Assembly: GCF_000751775.1 (NCBI RefSeq)
Contig: NZ_CCRF01000010.1
Span: 53,150-117,149 of the forward strand
Source: Caldibacillus thermoamylovorans
Lineage (GTDB): Bacteria > Bacillota > Bacilli > Bacillales > Caldibacillaceae
DNA: 64,000 nt
Direction of reading: 5' to 3'
Every line of letters begins with the position of its first letter. Position 1 is the first letter of the stretch. The translations under genes and the position numbers were made by a program. Shown in pieces: positions 25,678 to 34,555 of this stretch. The notes below the pieces were generated by a model. The model did not search any database and was not told the origin of the DNA. It saw only the letters and a list, made by a program, of their open reading frames with translations.

Positions 25678-27942
25678 TTAAGAGGCACACCATTCGCACT
25701 CCTCGATATCCGTGGCGGTTGAACGGACGTAATAGGTTGACTTTAACCCTGATTTCCAAGCTTGTAAGTGTAAGTCCAGTAAAATTTGCGCTTTAATTGT
25801 ATGCGGTACATAAAAATTAAATGAAATTGATTGATCAATATGGCGAGTGCGCGCTGCATTTTGCTTAATTGACCAGCGTTGATCGACAATATATGCGGAT
25901 CGCCGATAAATATCATATGTTCGATGGTCCAAGTCAGGAGCAACAACCGGCAATTTATAATCTTTCTTTTCCTCATAGTAAAACGGTTTAAAGATCGGGT
26001 CGATACTCGCTGTAGAGCCGGCGATAACCGACGTACTTGAGTTCGGTGCGACTGCCATCAAGTAACCGTTACGAATGCCGTATTTTTTCACATTAAGCAT
26101 AATGTCGTTCCATTTCCCGGCGTTGTCTCCGGTCAGATAGCCTCGATCTTGGAAATAAGCTCCTGTCTGCCAATCACTACCTTCAAAAAGTGGATACGCT
26201 CCTTTTTCTTTTGCTAAGTCTGCGCTGGCCTTTATTGTCAACATGGCAATTTTTTCATATAATTGATCAGCCAATTGAACAGCTTCATCTGATTCCCAAT
26301 GAATCCCTTTAAGCGCCAATAAATGATGCCAGCCAAATGTACCGAGTCCGATAGAACGATATTTTTTATTCGTGGCCGTGGCCTGTTTGACTTCAATTGT
26401 GTTCAAATCAATGACATTATCAAGCATCCGAACTTGAATCGGAATGAGTCGATCAAGTACATCGTCCGGAACGGCTTTTCCCAAATTGACTGAGGATAGA
26501 TTACATACAACCATATCGCCAACTTTTTTATAGGTAATGATTGTATCGCCGTCAATCGTTTCATTATATTGAACGGTTGGTGACATATTTTGCATAATTT
26601 CGGTACAAAGATTGCTGGAATAAATCATGCCGGCATGTTTATTTGGGTTTTTTCGGTTTACCTCATCCCGATAAAACATAAACGGCGTACCGGTCTCAAG
26701 TTGTGACTTCATCATTCGTATCATAATTTGGATCGCCGGAACTTTTGTTTTCGAAAGGGCATCATTTTCTACACACTGAAAATATTTTTTTCGGAATGAA
26801 CCTTCTCCTTTTTTCTCATCATAAAAATCTTCCATGCGAAATCCCATGACTTTTTCCACTTCAAGCGGATCAAATAAGTACCAGTCTCCTCTTTTCTCCA
26901 CTTGTTCCATAAAAAGGTCAGGAATACAAACACCGATAAAAATATCGTGGGCACGCTGTCTTTCGTCACCATTATTTAATTTCAGGTCTAAAAAGGAAAG
27001 AATATCGGCATGCCAAACATCAAGGTAAACGGCAACAGCTCCTTTTCGCCGCCCAAGCTGATCGACACTAACCGCTGTGTTATTCAGCTGTTTAATCCAA
27101 GGAATAACACCGGACGATGCTCCTTTAAACCCTTTAATGGAACTTCCTCGACTCCGTACTTTCCCAATATAAACGCCAATTCCACCACCACTTTTTGAAA
27201 GTCTTGCTACATCGGTGTTTGAGTTATAAATATCAATCAATGAATCTTCTACGGTATCAATAAAACAACTGGATAATTGACCGTAAGAGAGTCCGGCGTT
27301 TGCCAAAGTCGGGGTTGCCACAGTCATATACAGATTCGATAATGCCCAGTAAGCTTCACGTACGAGTACAGAGCGTAATTCTTTCGGTTCGTCTTGCATA
27401 AGAAATAAAGCAATCGTAAGCCAACGTTCCTGAGGTAATTCATACGTATTTTTCTCATGGTCCGTGACTAAATATCTCGTAGCTAATGTGTGTAAACCAA
27501 TATAGTCAAAAAGAAAATCACGTTCCGGCTCAATGATTTTTGCTAATTCCATGATTTCTTGTTTTGTATATTTTTCTAGTATTTTTGGAGAATAAATGCC
27601 TTTATCAACGAGTATTTTTTGTAAATGGTAATAGTCTCCATATTTTTGTTCTGCCGGATAGCCGCGGTTCTTGCTTGCTTTTTTATACAGCTGGTCAAGA
27701 TAAAATCGTGCAGCTATATAGGACCAGGCACGATTTGCTTCATCAACGTTTTCAAGCGCAGTGGTAATGAATAATTTCGTTAATTGATCGGAGTTTATAT
27801 TTTTCTTGAATTCAACACTTCGAAAAATTTTTTCTTTATACTCGGTTGTGTCAATGGCGGGAAAAGGGTTTGTCATTTGATCAATGATGGCCGCCAATTC
27901 TTTTTGATTGATTCCTTCATGTTCTAGTGTAGTTGTTGCCAT
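25678..27942 (-). CDS. nrdE: class Ib ribonucleotide reductase, large (catalytic) subunit
   Basis: This 754-residue enzyme reduces ribonucleoside diphosphates. Landmarks are the active-site Cys in LSYGQLSSCFIDT, the NLCTEIMQN and CNLSSVNLGK stretches, the AVAPNSSTSVIAGST loop, and the C-terminal redox pair in ECEWCAS. Like other NrdE proteins, it lacks the ATP-cone activity domain at the N-terminus. The ATG at 27942 follows GGAGGATG, and the TTG at 27957 is part of that site. An adenosylcobalamin riboswitch and a terminator precede it. Confidence 0.94.
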   Translation of the reverse strand: MATTTLEHEGINQKELAAIIDQMTNPFPAIDTTEYKEKIFRSVEFKKNINSDQLTKLFITTALENVDEANRAWSYIAARFYLDQLYKKASKNRGYPAEQKYGDYYHLQKILVDKGIYSPKILEKYTKQEIMELAKIIEPERDFLFDYIGLHTLATRYLVTDHEKNTYELPQERWLTIALFLMQDEPKELRSVLVREAYWALSNLYMTVATPTLANAGLSYGQLSSCFIDTVEDSLIDIYNSNTDVARLSKSGGGIGVYIGKVRSRGSSIKGFKGASSGVIPWIKQLNNTAVSVDQLGRRKGAVAVYLDVWHADILSFLDLKLNNGDERQRAHDIFIGVCIPDLFMEQVEKRGDWYLFDPLEVEKVMGFRMEDFYDEKKGEGSFRKKYFQCVENDALSKTKVPAIQIMIRMMKSQLETGTPFMFYRDEVNRKNPNKHAGMIYSSNLCTEIMQNMSPTVQYNETIDGDTIITYKKVGDMVVCNLSSVNLGKAVPDDVLDRLIPIQVRMLDNVIDLNTIEVKQATATNKKYRSIGLGTFGWHHLLALKGIHWESDEAVQLADQLYEKIAMLTIKASADLAKEKGAYPLFEGSDWQTGAYFQDRGYLTGDNAGKWNDIMLNVKKYGIRNGYLMAVAPNSSTSVIAGSTASIDPIFKPFYYEEKKDYKLPVVAPDLDHRTYDIYRRSAYIVDQRWSIKQNAARTRHIDQSISFNFYVPHTIKAQILLDLHLQAWKSGLKSTYYVRSTATDIEECEWCAS

Positions 27943-27963
27943 AAAATCATCCTCCAATTAAAC

Positions 27964-27992
27964 TAAAAAAATCCGCTCAAGGGAAGCGGATT
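27964..27992 (-). terminator. riboswitch-controlled terminator in the nrdE leader
   Basis: AATCCGCT and AGCGGATT form a perfect 8-base stem followed by seven U residues on the minus strand, 22 bases before nrdE. An alternative stem, AAACGATAG with CTATCGTTT, lies between it and the aptamer (about 27993-28036) and may be part of the switching. Confidence 0.8.
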
Positions 27993-28077
27993 AAACGATA
28001 GAAAGAAGCATACATAAAGTATCTTACTATCGTTTCATCTCCTTATCCCCCGAAGAATTGAAACTTGAACAAGTTAT

Positions 28078-28232
28078 GGCAGGTCTCCTGACTTATGCTT
28101 CATCCTACTTAGATTCCTTCCCGCATCAAAGGAGATGCAGTGGTTTATATCCTTTCGTCGCAGTTACAGTTGCGGGGACAGTTCCGGATTTTCACCGGAT
28201 TCCCTATTAAGCTTCTAAAAGCACCTTAACTT
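28078..28232 (-). promoter_or_regulatory. adenosylcobalamin (B12) riboswitch controlling nrdEIF
   Basis: All cobalamin aptamer landmarks are present in order on the minus strand: AAGGTGC, GGGAATCCGGTGAAAATCC, CTGTCCCCGCAACTGTA, the B12-box region ACCACTGC, GCGGGAAGG and AGTCAGGAGACCTGCC. The terminator at 27964 suggests that bound coenzyme B12 stops transcription into the B12-independent ribonucleotide reductase. Confidence 0.92.
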
Positions 28233-28458
28233 GCTAGTTTTCAATATATTGTGTATTTAATGGACTGGTTAATACTTTATATAGTATTGTAATGATAATA
28301 ACATGAATTTGAATTGAAGGCAACAACTGGAAAACGAATGATAGAAAAATTCTTTTCCTGATTGATGGGCAGTCTTTCGCATACATAATATTTGTATTTA
28401 AGATAAGCTACACTAATTTCGAGTCATAGTTTTTACAGACAAAACAATTATTCGAACG

Positions 28459-28572
28459 GAGACCACTGAAAAAGTGCGTAATAATCTTGCTAAACACCGT
28501 ATTTAGATATATTATCGGGTTTTATCATACTATATATGTTAGTATATCTTTTTAAATAGTTTTTCAATGGCC
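28459..28572. mobile_element. 114-bp MITE-like element at the mntD stop codon
   Basis: The left end GAGACCACTGAAAAAGT matches the element at 10101, and the right end is its imperfect inverse (GGCCATTGAAAAACT as complement). It is flanked by an exact 11-bp direct repeat, TTATTCGAACG (28448-28458 and 28573-28583). The right copy encodes the last codons and stop of mntD, so insertion preserved the gene. Confidence 0.75.
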
Positions 28573-29448
28573 TTATTCGAACGTCTCTTCCGGCTTTAAA
28601 TACTTGGCAAGCAAACCATGTTTTGGCGATAATAAGTAACTGGCTAAAAAGATAAGCCCGGTTGCAAATGCCATAGACCCGGAAATAGAAGTATCAATCC
28701 AAGCAGCAATAAAATATCCGATGACGGCGGAAGCGACTCCAAATAATCCGCTGATAACAAGCATCATGTGCAGTCGATCGGTCCAAAGATATGCGGAGGC
28801 TGCCGGGGTAATTAACATCGCAACGACCATAATCGCCCCAACCGCGTCAAAGGAAGCCACCGTTGTAATTGAAACCAGACTCATAAACAGATAGTGCATA
28901 AAAAGAACCGGTATCCCGACACTTGCGGCAAGTCCGGGATCGAAAGTGGTAATTTTCCATTCTTTATAGAAAGCGATAATAAATAATAAAACAACAAAAA
29001 ACACGAGAGTTAAGATGGCTGCAGCTTTTGGAATGCTTCCCACGATTGGCAACGTAATTCTATTCCAGGGAATAAATGTGATTTCCCCCATTAAAGCATG
29101 CTGGACATCCAAATGGGCATTTCCGACAAAAGCTTCAATTAAAATAACCCCGATGGCAAAAAGGGTTGTGAATACAATTCCAATGGCCGCCTCTTGTTGC
29201 ACATCTAAAGAGTTGAGCCATTGGACAAACAAGGCGGTCAAAAGTCCTGCAATAATGGCACCGATGAGCATATGGACTCCGGTCAGTTCTTGCGTAATAA
29301 TAAATGCAACAACAATACCAAGTAAAACGGTATGGCTAATAGCGTCAGCCATCATAGCCATTTTCCGTAAAATTAAAAAGACACCGATCAAACCGCATGA
29401 TAAACCGACTAAAGATGCTGTCAAAATAATCCAGGCGGTGTATGTCAT
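28573..29448 (-). CDS. mntD: manganese ABC transporter permease, second subunit
   Basis: This 291-residue ABC-3 family permease has about eight transmembrane segments (GVFLILRKMAMMADAISHTV at the N-terminus, DAVGAIMVVAMLITPAASAY in the core). It follows a second ABC-3 permease by 1 base and completes an mntABCD-like operon. Zinc or iron transporters share the fold, and the metal assignment rests on the MntR-like box upstream of the operon. The stop codon lies in the 11-bp target duplication of a MITE. Confidence 0.85.
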   Translation of the reverse strand: MTYTAWIILTASLVGLSCGLIGVFLILRKMAMMADAISHTVLLGIVVAFIITQELTGVHMLIGAIIAGLLTALFVQWLNSLDVQQEAAIGIVFTTLFAIGVILIEAFVGNAHLDVQHALMGEITFIPWNRITLPIVGSIPKAAAILTLVFFVVLLFIIAFYKEWKITTFDPGLAASVGIPVLFMHYLFMSLVSITTVASFDAVGAIMVVAMLITPAASAYLWTDRLHMMLVISGLFGVASAVIGYFIAAWIDTSISGSMAFATGLIFLASYLLSPKHGLLAKYLKPEETFE

Positions 29449-29449
29449 T

Positions 29450-30370
29450 CTATTGAACCTCCTTTTTCAAAACAGAGGTGGGGATCGATTGGATGATTTC
29501 CTGTTTTTTATGGCGCTTCATTTGCCAATATTGAACAAGAATTCCTTTTTCTTTTCCAAAAATTAACGAGATGATAAAAAAGCTCGCTGCCAAAACAACA
29601 ATAAATGGTCCTGTTGGCCAACCGTTGCCGATTGCACTAATAAGCGTACCAATCGTACCGGATGCACCGCCAAATAGGGCTGAAATGATAACCATCGCTT
29701 GAAAAGAATGTGTCCAATAACGGGCACTGACTGCCGGAATAATAAGAAGTGCTGCGATAAGGATAACACCGACTGCTTGAATACCAACGACAATGGTTGT
29801 TACCAGAAGAATCGTATACACCACATCCATTCCTTTTAACGGCAAACCGAGCCCACTGGCAAACTGGCGATCAAATAAATAGATTTTCCATTCCTTAAAT
29901 CCAATAACAACAATTGAAACAACCAAAATGGCAAGAATGGACATTGTCCACACATCTGATTGCACCATGGAAGCGGATTGACCCAGGATGAAGTTATTTA
30001 AGCCGCTTTGGTTCCCGCTTGTTCGGTTAGCAATCGTTAAAAGCATAATCCCAAAGCCGTAAAAGATTGATAAAATCATCCCCATTGCCGTATCTTCTTT
30101 AATTCTTGTTGAAGAGCGAATGCCTTGGATAAAAAATGCTCCGATAACTGCACTAATCGCTGCCCCGGTAATTAGAACAAATAAATGTTTTACTTTAAAC
30201 AAGAGAAAGGCAATGATAACACCGGGAAGGGCGGCATGGGCAAGGGCGTCGCTCATTAAACTTTGCCGTTTCCAATAAGCAAGGGAGCCGATCGTCCCGG
30301 CCGCAATCCCTAATATTGCTGTACTCAATAAAACCCATTGTGTATTACTGTTTAACAGGATGGACCACAT
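29450..30370 (-). CDS. mntC: manganese ABC transporter permease, first subunit
   Basis: This 306-residue ABC-3 permease has eight or nine hydrophobic segments and the conserved SLMSDALAHAALPGVIIAFL and VGIQAVGVILIAALLIIPAVSARY stretches. It overlaps the ATPase gene by 26 bases, showing coupled translation. The C-terminal cytoplasmic tail is basic (MKRHKKQEI). It pairs with the adjacent permease as a heterodimer. Confidence 0.87.
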   Translation of the reverse strand: MWSILLNSNTQWVLLSTAILGIAAGTIGSLAYWKRQSLMSDALAHAALPGVIIAFLLFKVKHLFVLITGAAISAVIGAFFIQGIRSSTRIKEDTAMGMILSIFYGFGIMLLTIANRTSGNQSGLNNFILGQSASMVQSDVWTMSILAILVVSIVVIGFKEWKIYLFDRQFASGLGLPLKGMDVVYTILLVTTIVVGIQAVGVILIAALLIIPAVSARYWTHSFQAMVIISALFGGASGTIGTLISAIGNGWPTGPFIVVLAASFFIISLIFGKEKGILVQYWQMKRHKKQEIIQSIPTSVLKKEVQ

Positions 30371-31109
30371 TTCCTATTCTCCCCCCGATCAAACGGATAC
30401 TGCCGCCATACGTAGTGGCTATATTATCCTCTGTATAAACGTCATTTGTTTTGCCATGCTTAATGACCGTGCGATTTAAGAAAAGTACATGGTCAAAATA
30501 ATCTGCAACAGTCTGTAAATCATGATGAACAACCATCACTGTTTTCCCTGCCGCTTTAAGTTCATCCAGTATTTTCATAATGGCCCGTTCGGTAGCGGCG
30601 TCGACTCCGGCTAACGGTTCATCCATGAAATAGATGTCTGCATTTTGTACTAACGCACGGGCTAAAAATACCCGCTGCTGTTGTCCCCCGGAAAGTTGGC
30701 TGATTTGCCGGTTGGCGTAATCAGCCATGCCCATTTTGTCCAAAGCCTCAAAAGCCATTCTTTGATGGGTTTTCGTCGGGCGTCGCAGCCAACCGATTTG
30801 ACCGTATAATCCCATCATTACTACATCAAGTGCAATGGTCGGGAAATCCCAATCAACAGACCCTCTTTGCGGGACATAGCCAATCCGTTTTTTCACTTTT
30901 TTATAAGTGGAACCAAAAAAATGAACTTCGCCGGATAAAACCGGATGGAGCGCTAACATCGTTTTTATTAAAGTCGATTTACCAGCTCCGTTTGGTCCAA
31001 CAATACCTGTTAATGAACCCGCCTCAACTTGAAAATTGACATCTCGTAAAACCGTATTTTTTTGATAAGCGGCCGTTAAATTTTTGACTTCAAGGACGAC
31101 TTCATTCAT
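30345..31109 (-). CDS. mntB: manganese ABC transporter ATPase
   Basis: This 254-residue ABC ATPase has the Walker A GPNGAGKSTLIK, Q-loop VPQRGSVDWDFP, signature LSGGQQQRVFLARAL, Walker B YFMDEPLAGVD and the H-loop histidine in VVHHDL. It powers metal uptake by the permease pair. It overlaps the binding protein gene by 8 bases. Confidence 0.9.
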   Translation of the reverse strand: MNEVVLEVKNLTAAYQKNTVLRDVNFQVEAGSLTGIVGPNGAGKSTLIKTMLALHPVLSGEVHFFGSTYKKVKKRIGYVPQRGSVDWDFPTIALDVVMMGLYGQIGWLRRPTKTHQRMAFEALDKMGMADYANRQISQLSGGQQQRVFLARALVQNADIYFMDEPLAGVDAATERAIMKILDELKAAGKTVMVVHHDLQTVADYFDHVLFLNRTVIKHGKTNDVYTEDNIATTYGGSIRLIGGRIGNVVHPVKQ

Positions 31110-32073
31110 TTGTATTTGAGCCTCCTTTTAATGCGGTGTAAATTGTATCGATATTATGGCGATACATTCCTAGATACGTTCCTTCTTCCGTACCGGCTTT
31201 CCCCATCGCATCCGAGAAAAGTTCTCCTCCTAATTGAATAGGAACTCCTTGTTTTTTGGCTCCTTCAATAACAGCTTTGATGGAGCTCTCATTAATACTA
31301 CTTTCAACAAAAACTGCCGGTACTTTATACTTAACAATGGTATCGATCGTATTTTGAATATCGGATATCCCGATTTCTCCATCTGTGCTAAGCCCTTGCA
31401 AGCCGACCACTTTCATATGATGCATACGTCCGAAATACCCGAAAGCATCATGTGCGGTCACAAGAATGCGCTGCTCTTCAGGAATTTCCGTAAGTTTCTT
31501 TGCGTCCTCTTTCAATTGCTGCAGTTTTTCAAAATACTTCACCTTATTTTCCTCAAAATAACTTGTATTTTCAGGAGAATATTCCTTTAATTGATCCACT
31601 GCTGCATCTAAAGCTTGTTGCCAAAGATCAATGTCAAACCAAATATGTGGGTCCACAGCATTATTTTCATCATGCAAAAGTTTCGATTTATCAATTGTTT
31701 CTCCGATGGCCAGTACAGGTTTGGATTTTTCAATTTCTTCAAATATGTCAACCATATTTGCTTCCAGATGAAGACCGTTATAAAAGACGACATCGGCATT
31801 CTCAAGCGTCTGAATATCCCCGTGGGTTGCCTGGTATAAGTGAGGGTCAACAGAAGGCCCCATTAAACTTTTTACTTCCACGCGGTCTCCGCCAATAACG
31901 GAAAGTGGCTCACCAATTTGTGCAATCGTTGTGACAACAGTGATTTTTTTATTGTTATCCTTCCCTGTATTTTTTTGTTCGTTGTTTGTTGCTGACTTGT
32001 CGTTACAAGCAGCAAGTAAAAATGTGCAACATAATAAAATAATCCCCCAAAATTTTTTAGAAAAAGTAATCAT
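31102..32073 (-). CDS. mntA: manganese-binding lipoprotein of the ABC transporter
   Basis: This 323-residue cluster A-I substrate-binding protein has a signal peptide ending in the lipobox LLAAC, giving a lipid-anchored Cys22. A Ser/Asn/Lys linker follows. Likely metal ligands are the His in DPHLYQ, the His in DPHIWFD, the Glu in AVFVESSIN and the Asp in LFSDAMG, the His-His-Glu-Asp set of PsaA/MntC-type Mn/Zn proteins. There is no His-rich loop of the zinc ZnuA kind. An MntR-like palindrome sits 19 bases upstream of the start, supporting manganese. Confidence 0.88.
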   Translation of the reverse strand: MITFSKKFWGIILLCCTFLLAACNDKSATNNEQKNTGKDNNKKITVVTTIAQIGEPLSVIGGDRVEVKSLMGPSVDPHLYQATHGDIQTLENADVVFYNGLHLEANMVDIFEEIEKSKPVLAIGETIDKSKLLHDENNAVDPHIWFDIDLWQQALDAAVDQLKEYSPENTSYFEENKVKYFEKLQQLKEDAKKLTEIPEEQRILVTAHDAFGYFGRMHHMKVVGLQGLSTDGEIGISDIQNTIDTIVKYKVPAVFVESSINESSIKAVIEGAKKQGVPIQLGGELFSDAMGKAGTEEGTYLGMYRHNIDTIYTALKGGSNTNE

Positions 32074-32091
32074 GTTTCCTTCCTCCCCATT

Positions 32092-32107
32092 TTTGCATTA
32101 GGCAAAC
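32092..32107. promoter_or_regulatory. MntR-like operator of the mnt operon
   Basis: TTTGCATTAGGCAAAC is a 16-bp near-palindrome close to the Bacillus MntR consensus (TTTGCCTTAAGGAAAC-like). AT-rich promoter-like sequence extends upstream of it. Mn-bound MntR would repress uptake. Confidence 0.65.
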
Positions 32108-32261
32108 TTTATTTATTATATACAATATATATGTGTACAACCAATTTTGTCAACGCTTATTTTTATTAATTCAAATATTTTTACCATAGGAAACTTGTAA
32201 AACAGTTTCATTCAATGATTAAACCAGAATAATCATTGACCTTGAACATATATTTTTGATC

Positions 32262-32626
32262 GAAACAAGATTGAGGCCTATTTTTTACCATCTTACTTGG
32301 AACCGGATCAATTAGCGACAGCAGGGAAAAAATTTGTGAAAAAACCGGTGTTTGGACGGGAAGGAAACACGGTGGAAATTTATGGGCCGAACGGAACGAA
32401 GATAATGGAGGATGCCGGGAAGGATTATACAAATTATCCAAGTTTGTATCAGGAATTTGTTGAACTGCCTGTGCGGGAGTTTCAATCGCTGAAAGGAAGA
32501 CAGCAGGGACATTATATCATCGGCAGTTTCCTATTGAACGGCAGGGCAGGAGCTCTCGGGATTCGTATTGGGAATGCCATTACCGATAACCTGTCCTACT
32601 TTTTGCCGGTGGGGATGGGAACCTAA
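32262..32626 (+). pseudogene. C-terminal remnant of a glutathionylspermidine synthase-type protein
   Basis: The frame reads EAYFLPSYLEPDQLATAGKK then FVKKPVFGREGNTVEI, the ATP-grasp end of glutathionylspermidine synthase family proteins (PF03738), and finishes with GALGIRIGNAITDNLSYFLP. More than two thirds of the usual length is absent upstream. No start with a ribosome binding site is seen, and the TTG at 32297 lies mid-domain. It is an orphan fragment between the mnt operon and defence-gene debris. Confidence 0.65.
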
Positions 32627-32831
32627 AAGTTATGGTTATTTAAGCGACTGGATACAAATAATATGGTTTCCTTTTATTCGTACTCCTATAAACATTTTGC
32701 AAAAAGTAATTTCAATTCGACATTTTAAAACACCCCAGAGGCTGGTTATAGATAAAATTAATATAAATTTAACTTTGCGTTTATGGTAAAATTGAACTAT
32801 CAAAACAGTCGTGGTAGGAGCGCTCAGTATA

Positions 32832-33344
32832 ATGTCTAAAGGAATTATTGATAACAAACAAACCGGTTTAGTCGGTACAATCCAAAAGAAAATTTTTTAA
32901 ATAAAGTAGAGTTGCTGTATAAAGAAAATTCACCGGAATTTATATATTGCGTAACCCTTTATAATCTATTCAAGGATTTTTTTGGATGGTAACCGGGATT
33001 TTCGTGCGTTACAGGGAAAAACCGGATTTGAAAATACTATCATTTGGAATAAATTCTATAACTTCCAAAAAGATGGTGTAGTAAGGGCTATAAATAAAAT
33101 TGAAACATATGGTGGTTGCATAATTGCGGATAGTGTAGGTCTCGGGAAAACATTCGAAGCCTTGGCAGTACATGAAGCAGCTGAAGAATTATTGAATTAT
33201 ATGCATTATTCAATAAGGAAACAAACAAAGGAAGAAAAATGGAGTATTATAAAGAACTACTTGTTTGGGGTAAACCTATCGTTTCTGATTTCCTTCAATC
33301 CATACAATACAACTAATCAAATTAAATTTCAACAACTTTTATGA
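32832..33344 (+). pseudogene. broken superfamily II (SNF2-like) helicase fragment
   Basis: A start with a GGAGC site at 32832 gives MSKGIIDNKQTGLVGTIQKK and then stops. A shifted frame gives NKVELLYKENSPEFIYCVTL, and a third gives WNKFYNFQKDGVVRAINKIE, then GGCIIADSVGLGKTFEALAV, the Q-motif region and Walker A of a defence-associated SNF2-like helicase. After that the sequence changes to an unrelated AAEELLNYMHYSIRKQTKEE stretch, suggesting a large internal deletion. At least two frameshifts are needed. Confidence 0.65.
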
Positions 33345-33606
33345 ATTCTATAAAGACATTGATATAGCCGTAGAGGCATTTGAAAACACGAAAACGATTG
33401 GAACCTTCAAGATCATTAAAGATGCTAAACAAAGAAAAGCCCAACAAGCATTAATCCAGCAAATCCAAGAAATTGAACAAACAATAACACGATTAAAAAC
33501 TGCAATAAAAAAGGAATCGCAATTTAATAAAAAGGTTGAGTTAAATATTAACGTTCAACAATTAATAAAAGAGTTGGAACAGATAAAGAAGCAATTATTG
33601 AGGTAA
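33319..33606 (+). pseudogene. DUF4391-like C-terminal fragment
   Basis: The frame reads NNFYEFYKDIDIAVEAFENT, then a coiled-coil-like KTIGTFKIIKDAKQRKAQQ and LIQQIQEIEQTITRLK, ending IKELEQIKKQLLR. This resembles the C-terminus of DUF4391 proteins, which sit between helicase and methyltransferase genes in some restriction-like loci. The N-terminal domain is missing. The stop is 15 bases before the methyltransferase start. Confidence 0.5.
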
Positions 33607-33620
33607 AGGAGAAATGAGGC

Positions 33621-34376
33621 ATGGAAAAGCTTGACGGTAAATCACTTGATCTTACAAAAGAAAATATCAATGCATTAAAGCAACTGTTTCCTGAAGTGAT
33701 CACAGAAGGGAAGGTTGATTTTGATAAGTTGAAGCTAGTTTTAGGGGAAGAAATTGAAACGAATAATGAAAGATACGAATTCATATGGCACGGTAAAGCA
33801 CAAAGCTTGAAATTAGCGCAAACACCTTCAACTGGAACATTACGACCAGATAAGGAATCAAGTAAGAATTGGGATACAACAGAAAATCTTTACATTGAAG
33901 GGGATAATTTGGAAGTATTAAAACTTCTTCAGAAATCCTATTTTGGTAAGGTTAAATTGATATACATTGACCCTCCATACAATACAGGAAATGATTTTAT
34001 TTACCCAGATGATTTCCGAGATAATATTCAAAATTATAAAGAAATAACCAAACAAAATATGAAAGCAAATACAGAATCTAATGGTAGGTACCATACTGAT
34101 TGGTTGAATATGATGTATCCCCGTTTAAAGTTAGCATGAAATTTGCTTTCAGAAGATGGAGTTATTTTTATAAGCATCGACGATAGTGAACAAGAAAAGT
34201 TAAAAATGATATGTAATGAAATTATTGGAGAAGATAACTTTCTTGCTCAAGTCATTTGGGAAAGAGCATATGCACCTGTAAATTTAAAAAAGAATTTTTC
34301 AGTAAGTCATGACTATATACTTGTCTATGCCAAAAAGGCTCGGACGCACGAGTTTTTTAATGGAAAAAATATCTAA
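33621..34376 (+). pseudogene. truncated type III restriction DNA methyltransferase (Mod) with an internal stop
   Basis: AAAGGAG precedes the ATG. The product has the N-terminal Mod region and the catalytic DPPYNTGNDFIYPDDF (motif IV, adenine-N6 beta class), then YHTDWLNMMYPRLKLA. An in-frame TGA (34137-34139) replaces the Arg usual in LARNLLSEDGVIFISIDDNE, and the frame continues to NFSVSHDYILVYAKK. It ends after about 250 codons of an expected 600 or more, where a repeat begins at 34369. There is no restriction subunit, so the system is dead. Confidence 0.8.
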
Positions 34377-34497
34377 TGCAATTCCGCAATTAGTTTTGCG
34401 GAAAATTGCAAATAAGTTTGCGGTGAAATTTATGGAAAAATATGCAAGAATTTAGTATACGACCAAGAACCCTCTTGATACTCCATCATAGAACTTT
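34369..34497 (+). repeat. 130-bp direct repeat, left copy
   Basis: About 88% identical to 36116-36246 in the same orientation. It contains a perfect hairpin TTCCGCAA/TTGCGGAA. It cuts off the Mod gene. Confidence 0.75.
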
Positions 34498-34555
34498 TCT
34501 GTCTCCCATCACTTTAATAAACCGAGGAATAGGCCACACAAATGGAGGAAATCGA

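Noticed and set aside
28078..28232. Riboswitch belonging to the mnt operon rather than nrdE
   Set aside because: The aptamer and its terminator read on the minus strand toward nrdE. The mnt operon is transcribed from 32.1 kb and ends before it.
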